From assembly GCA_947475225.1 (NCBI GenBank), contig CANJMQ010000027.1, positions 1-45,373 of the forward strand: a stretch of 45,373 nt of DNA. The letters run 5' to 3'. The notes beneath the pieces were generated by a model, which saw nothing but the letters and a program-made list of their open reading frames with translations, was not told where the DNA came from and searched no databases. Each line of letters opens with the position of its first letter. The stretch's first letter is position 1. This document shows positions 42,493 to 45,373 of the stretch, piece after piece. A program made the position numbers and the translations under genes. Origin of the DNA: Bradyrhizobiaceae bacterium. GTDB taxonomy: Bacteria; Pseudomonadota; Alphaproteobacteria; Rhizobiales; Aestuariivirgaceae.

Positions 42493-44928
42493 TTAGCCCC
42501 TCATCCGCTTGCCTTCCGGGTCGAAGGGCGGCTCGGTGATGATGGTGGCCTTGCGGTTGTCGCCGATGATCTCGATCTCGAAGGCGCCCGGCGATGTGTC
42601 ACCCGCCAGTTCGACGGGCACGTAGCCCTGCGCCATCGACTTGTCGACGTAATGTGCGAAGCCGCCGGAGGTGACCCAGCCCACCACCTTGCCCTTGTGC
42701 CAGATCGGCTCATCGCCCAGCACGTCGGCATCTGCCGCGTCGACGATGAAGGAGACGCGGCGCAGCTTGCCGCCCGTGCGTTTTTCTTCCATCGCAACTT
42801 CACGGCCGATAAAGTCATTCTTGGTGAGGTCGATGAAGCGGTCCATGCCGGCCTCGAAGCCGCCGTAGATGGGGCGGAGCTCGCGGAACCAGGTGGGGAA
42901 GTTCTTTTCAAGTCGCATGCAGAGCAGCGCCCGCATGCCGAAGTTGACGATGCCGTGCGCCGCGCCCACCCTCATGATCTCCTGGTAGAGGCGCCGCTGA
43001 TATTCGGGTGCCACCCAGATTTCATAGCCCAGGTCACCCGTGTAGGTGACGCGGTTGATGAGTGCCGGGCAATGCGCCACTTCCATCGAGCGATGGTCCA
43101 TGAACTTGAAGGCGGCGTTGGAAACATCCTCGTCGACCAGCTGCTGCAGCACCTCACGCGACTTTGGCCCAGCGATCGACAGGCCGACGAGGCCCATGTC
43201 GTAGCGGTGGATCTGCACCGAGCCATCGGTGGGCAAATGCTGTTCGAACCAGCGCATGTGATACTTCTGGGCCTGGGAAGAGCCCCACATGTAGAAGCTC
43301 TCATCCGCTGCCTTGGCGATGGTGAAGTCGCCGATCAGCTTGCCCGCGGGGTTGAGCATCGGGGTGAGGATGATGCGGCCCGTCTTCGGCATCTTGTTGG
43401 TCATCATGCGTGACAGGAAGGCTTCGGCACCGGGGCCCGAGAAGCGGTATTTTGCGAAATTGGCGATCTCGGTGACACCCACACCGTTGCGGGTGGCCAG
43501 CACCTCCGCCTTCACGTGCTTGAAGTCGTTGGAGCGGCGGAAGGAGACGATGTCCTTGGGCTCCACACCCTTGGGCGCGAACCACAGCGGGGTCTCAAGG
43601 CCCCAGGAGTCACCCATCACGGCGCCCTGAGAGATCATTACGTCATACAGTGCTGTTGTCTGCTGCGGTCTCGCGGCGGGCAGCTCCTCGTTGGGGAAGC
43701 GGATCGAGAAGCGGCGGGAATAGTTCTCGCGCACCTTCTCGTTGGTGTAGGTGCGGGTCGCCCATTCGCCGAAGCGGGCGCAGTCCATGGCCCACACGTC
43801 GAAACCGGGATCACCATTCACCATCCACTGCGACAGCGCGAGGCCAACGCCGCCACCCTGGCTGAAGCCCGCCATGACACCGCAGGCGAGCCAGAAATTC
43901 TGCACGCCTTGCACCGGTCCGACAATCGGGTTGCCGTCGGGCGTGAAAGTAAAGGGCCCATTGATGACGCGCTTGATGCCGGCGTTCGCCAGTGCGGGGA
44001 AATGCTTGTAGCCGAGCTCGAGGTTTGGCGCGATCCGGTCGAGGTCGGGCTGCAGCAGCTCGCGGCCAAACTGCCACGGCGTGTTCTTCGGGCTCCACGG
44101 CACGCAGGCGCGCTCATAGGTGCCGAGCACCATGCCGCTGCGTTCCTGGCGCATGTAGATCTCGGACTTGAAGTCGATGATGTGGGGCAGCTCGTGGCCG
44201 CGCTCCTTGTTGTAGTTCACCACTTCCGGCATCTCGTCGGTGACGAGATACATGTGCTCCATTGCCAGCACGGGGAGCTCGATCCCCACCATGCGGCCCA
44301 CTTCGCGTGCCCACAGGCCGCCGCAGTTCACCACATGCTCGGCGTGGATGTTGCCCTTATTGGTGATCACGTCCCAGCTGCCGTCAGGCCGGTGCTTCAG
44401 CTCCTCGACCTTGGTGTCCTGGTAGATTTCGGCACCGCCGATGCGGGCCGACTTGGCATAGGCGTGCGTCGTGCCTTCCGGGTCGAGGTTGCCGTCGGCC
44501 GCGTCGATCATGGCTCCGACGAAATATTTCTCTTCGAGCAGCGGATGCATCTTCTTGGCTTCGGCCATGGAGATGATCTCGGTCTCCAGCCCCAGGTAAC
44601 GCGCGCGGGCATGGGCCATCTTCAGCCACTCCATGCGCTCATGCGTGTCGGCGAGGATGAGGCCGCCCGAGCGGTGCAACCCGCAGGCCTGGCCGGAGAT
44701 CTGCTCAAGTTCATTGTAGAGCGCGATGGTGTAGCCCTGCAGCTTGGCCACGTTCGGATCGCCGTTCAGCGTGTGGAAGCCGCCGGCGGCATGCCAGGTG
44801 GAACCGGAGGTCAGGATGTCGCGCTCCACCAGCACCACGTCCTTCCAGCCTGCCTTGGTGAGATGATAGAGCACCGAACAGCCGACGACGCCGCCGCCGA
44901 TCACCACGACACGAGCCTGGGTCTTCAT
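42493..44928 (-). CDS. Dimethylglycine/sarcosine dehydrogenase-like FAD protein fused to GcvT
   Basis: An 811-residue flavoprotein of the DMGDH/SARDH family: DAO-type FAD domain (about 1-370, V-V-V-I-G-G-G-V-V-G-C-S-V at the start), an FAO central domain (about 370-430), and GcvT plus GcvT C-terminal domains (about 430-700 and 715-805) that accept the one-carbon unit on THF. His46 in S-T-W-H-A-A-G corresponds to the His that covalently holds FAD in mammalian enzymes. It would demethylate dimethylglycine or sarcosine in the cytosol. Facing soxBDAG, it fits stepwise betaine degradation. The exact amine is open, because family members differ. YbaK follows on the same strand. Confidence 0.9.
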   Translation of the reverse strand: MKTQARVVVIGGGVVGCSVLYHLTKAGWKDVVLVERDILTSGSTWHAAGGFHTLNGDPNVAKLQGYTIALYNELEQISGQACGLHRSGGLILADTHERMEWLKMAHARARYLGLETEIISMAEAKKMHPLLEEKYFVGAMIDAADGNLDPEGTTHAYAKSARIGGAEIYQDTKVEELKHRPDGSWDVITNKGNIHAEHVVNCGGLWAREVGRMVGIELPVLAMEHMYLVTDEMPEVVNYNKERGHELPHIIDFKSEIYMRQERSGMVLGTYERACVPWSPKNTPWQFGRELLQPDLDRIAPNLELGYKHFPALANAGIKRVINGPFTFTPDGNPIVGPVQGVQNFWLACGVMAGFSQGGGVGLALSQWMVNGDPGFDVWAMDCARFGEWATRTYTNEKVRENYSRRFSIRFPNEELPAARPQQTTALYDVMISQGAVMGDSWGLETPLWFAPKGVEPKDIVSFRRSNDFKHVKAEVLATRNGVGVTEIANFAKYRFSGPGAEAFLSRMMTNKMPKTGRIILTPMLNPAGKLIGDFTIAKAADESFYMWGSSQAQKYHMRWFEQHLPTDGSVQIHRYDMGLVGLSIAGPKSREVLQQLVDEDVSNAAFKFMDHRSMEVAHCPALINRVTYTGDLGYEIWVAPEYQRRLYQEIMRVGAAHGIVNFGMRALLCMRLEKNFPTWFRELRPIYGGFEAGMDRFIDLTKNDFIGREVAMEEKRTGGKLRRVSFIVDAADADVLGDEPIWHKGKVVGWVTSGGFAHYVDKSMAQGYVPVELAGDTSPGAFEIEIIGDNRKATIITEPPFDPEGKRMRG

Positions 44929-45026
44929 GGAAAATGTCCTTGCGAAATGGGAGTTTCGGAGCGTGTTCTAGCCCGCGCGGGCAGGAGTGCGCAATCAATG
45001 CCGCGGTGAAAAGAATTCATCGAGCC

Positions 45027-45057
45027 AAAAGAAATGGCCCCGCCGATGGGCAGGGCC
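45027..45057 (-). terminator. Rho-independent terminator of the HU gene
   Basis: Read on the minus strand, GGCCCTGCC - CATC - GGCGGGGCC forms a 9-pair stem with one G-U step (45036-45057), followed by ATTTCTTTT. It lies 28 bases past the HU stop codon. The upstream region of the DMGDH-like gene (44929-45026) otherwise shows only a GC palindrome, GCCCGCGCGGGC at 44971-44982. Confidence 0.8.
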
Positions 45058-45085
45058 ACTTCAAGGTAGAAGAAAGTCGCCGGAC

Positions 45086-45373
45086 TTAGATGGCGTCCTT
45101 GACTTCCTTGGCGGCGCGGAACGCCAGCTTCTTGGACGCCTTGATCTTGATCGCTTCGCCGGTGGCCGGGTTGCGGCCCATGCGGGCGGGGCGCTTCTTG
45201 ACCTGGAAGATGCCGAGGCCGGTGACGCGCACCTTGTGGCCCTTCTTCAGGTTCTTGACGGTGAGCTCGACGAAGGCGCTGAGGAATTCGCCGGCGGCCT
45301 TCTTCGACATCTCGTGCTTCTCGGCGAGTTCAGCCGCGATCTTCGAAAGGGCAATCGTCTGGATCTTGTCGTC
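45086..45373 (-). CDS. HU-family nucleoid-associated DNA-binding protein (5' end cut off)
   Basis: A small dimeric histone-like protein. The window ends within the gene: the frame stays open from the stop at 45086 to the edge, and the residues before the internal ATG at 45310 (I-Q-T-I-A-L-S-K-I-A-A-E-L-A-E-K-H-E) are the usual first HU helix, so the start is outside. The DNA-binding arm has the R-x-G-R-N-P-A-T-G-E motif, here R-M-G-R-N-P-A-T-G-E-A-I-K-I, and the tail reads K-K-L-A-F-R-A-A-K-E. A terminator follows. HU versus IHF: the sequence fits HU. Confidence 0.93.
   Translation of the reverse strand, partial: DDKIQTIALSKIAAELAEKHEMSKKAAGEFLSAFVELTVKNLKKGHKVRVTGLGIFQVKKRPARMGRNPATGEAIKIKASKKLAFRAAKEVKDAI

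Noticed and set aside
43516..45009. A 497-residue plus-strand frame opposite the DMGDH-like gene
   Set aside because: Antisense shadow of a clear family member; composition is biased and no ribosome site or motif supports it.

Overview
The window is a GC-rich (roughly 63 percent by eye), tightly packed stretch of bacterial chromosome. Gene families (MocR and GcvA-like regulators, soxBDAG, DUF1194, DUF1289, DusA, HU, TSUP), many ATGA/TGATG gene overlaps and the intergenic 'GTCATCCCGGC..GCCGGGATGAC'-type palindromes all point to an alphaproteobacterium, most likely of the Hyphomicrobiales (Rhizobiales) group. This lineage call is inference. I see no phage, insertion sequence, CRISPR, rRNA or tRNA. 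No gene-free stretch exceeds 300 bases; the longest are 15702-15946 and 21758-21985, and both are filled with inverted repeats.

Layout. 1-5105: housekeeping genes: dusA (cut by the window edge), a DUF1289 Fe-S-type small protein, divergent cobS/cobT for the last steps of cobalamin assembly, an Mrp/ApbC Fe-S carrier and a membrane-anchored acidic protein. 5109-8333 (minus): an SLC13-type anion transporter, a tandem universal stress protein and a glutathione transferase, probably one operon. 8402-11959 (plus): two tandem-duplicated M20 metallopeptidases, an NTF2-like protein and a small ion channel, all joined by overlaps or a few bases. 11964-15701: a PNPOx-fold flavoprotein divergent from a MocR regulator that is translationally coupled to an AbgB-like M20 amidohydrolase. 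15947-21757: a secreted vWA (DUF1194) protein, a PCuAC copper chaperone, an ICMT-like membrane protein, TSUP and DMT transporters, moaA and an Fsr-like MFS exporter.

21986-28857: a GcvA-like LysR regulator divergent from creatinase, followed on the plus strand by an orphan PotA-type ABC ATPase, a second DUF1194 protein, an iron-type alcohol dehydrogenase, a DMSP-lyase-like cupin and an alpha/beta hydrolase. 28851-31951: an amidase, a DMT transporter and a HigBA toxin-antitoxin locus whose toxin has an in-frame amber codon. 32014-36969: a non-pyrrolysine MttB-family methyltransferase, a cytochrome P450, a DppA D-aminopeptidase and a Bcr/CflA exporter. 37020-44928: the heterotetrameric sarcosine oxidase operon soxBDAG facing a dimethylglycine/sarcosine dehydrogenase-like flavoprotein with a YbaK-type deacylase. 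45086-45373: an HU gene cut by the window end.

The unifying theme of the right half is N-methylated amine catabolism. Creatinase makes sarcosine plus urea from creatine. The DMGDH-like enzyme and an MttB-family demethylase could feed dimethylglycine and betaine-type substrates towards sarcosine. SoxBDAG oxidises sarcosine to glycine and passes the methyl carbon to tetrahydrofolate. Peptidases, an amidase, a D-aminopeptidase and several exporters suggest a scavenger of nitrogenous organic compounds.
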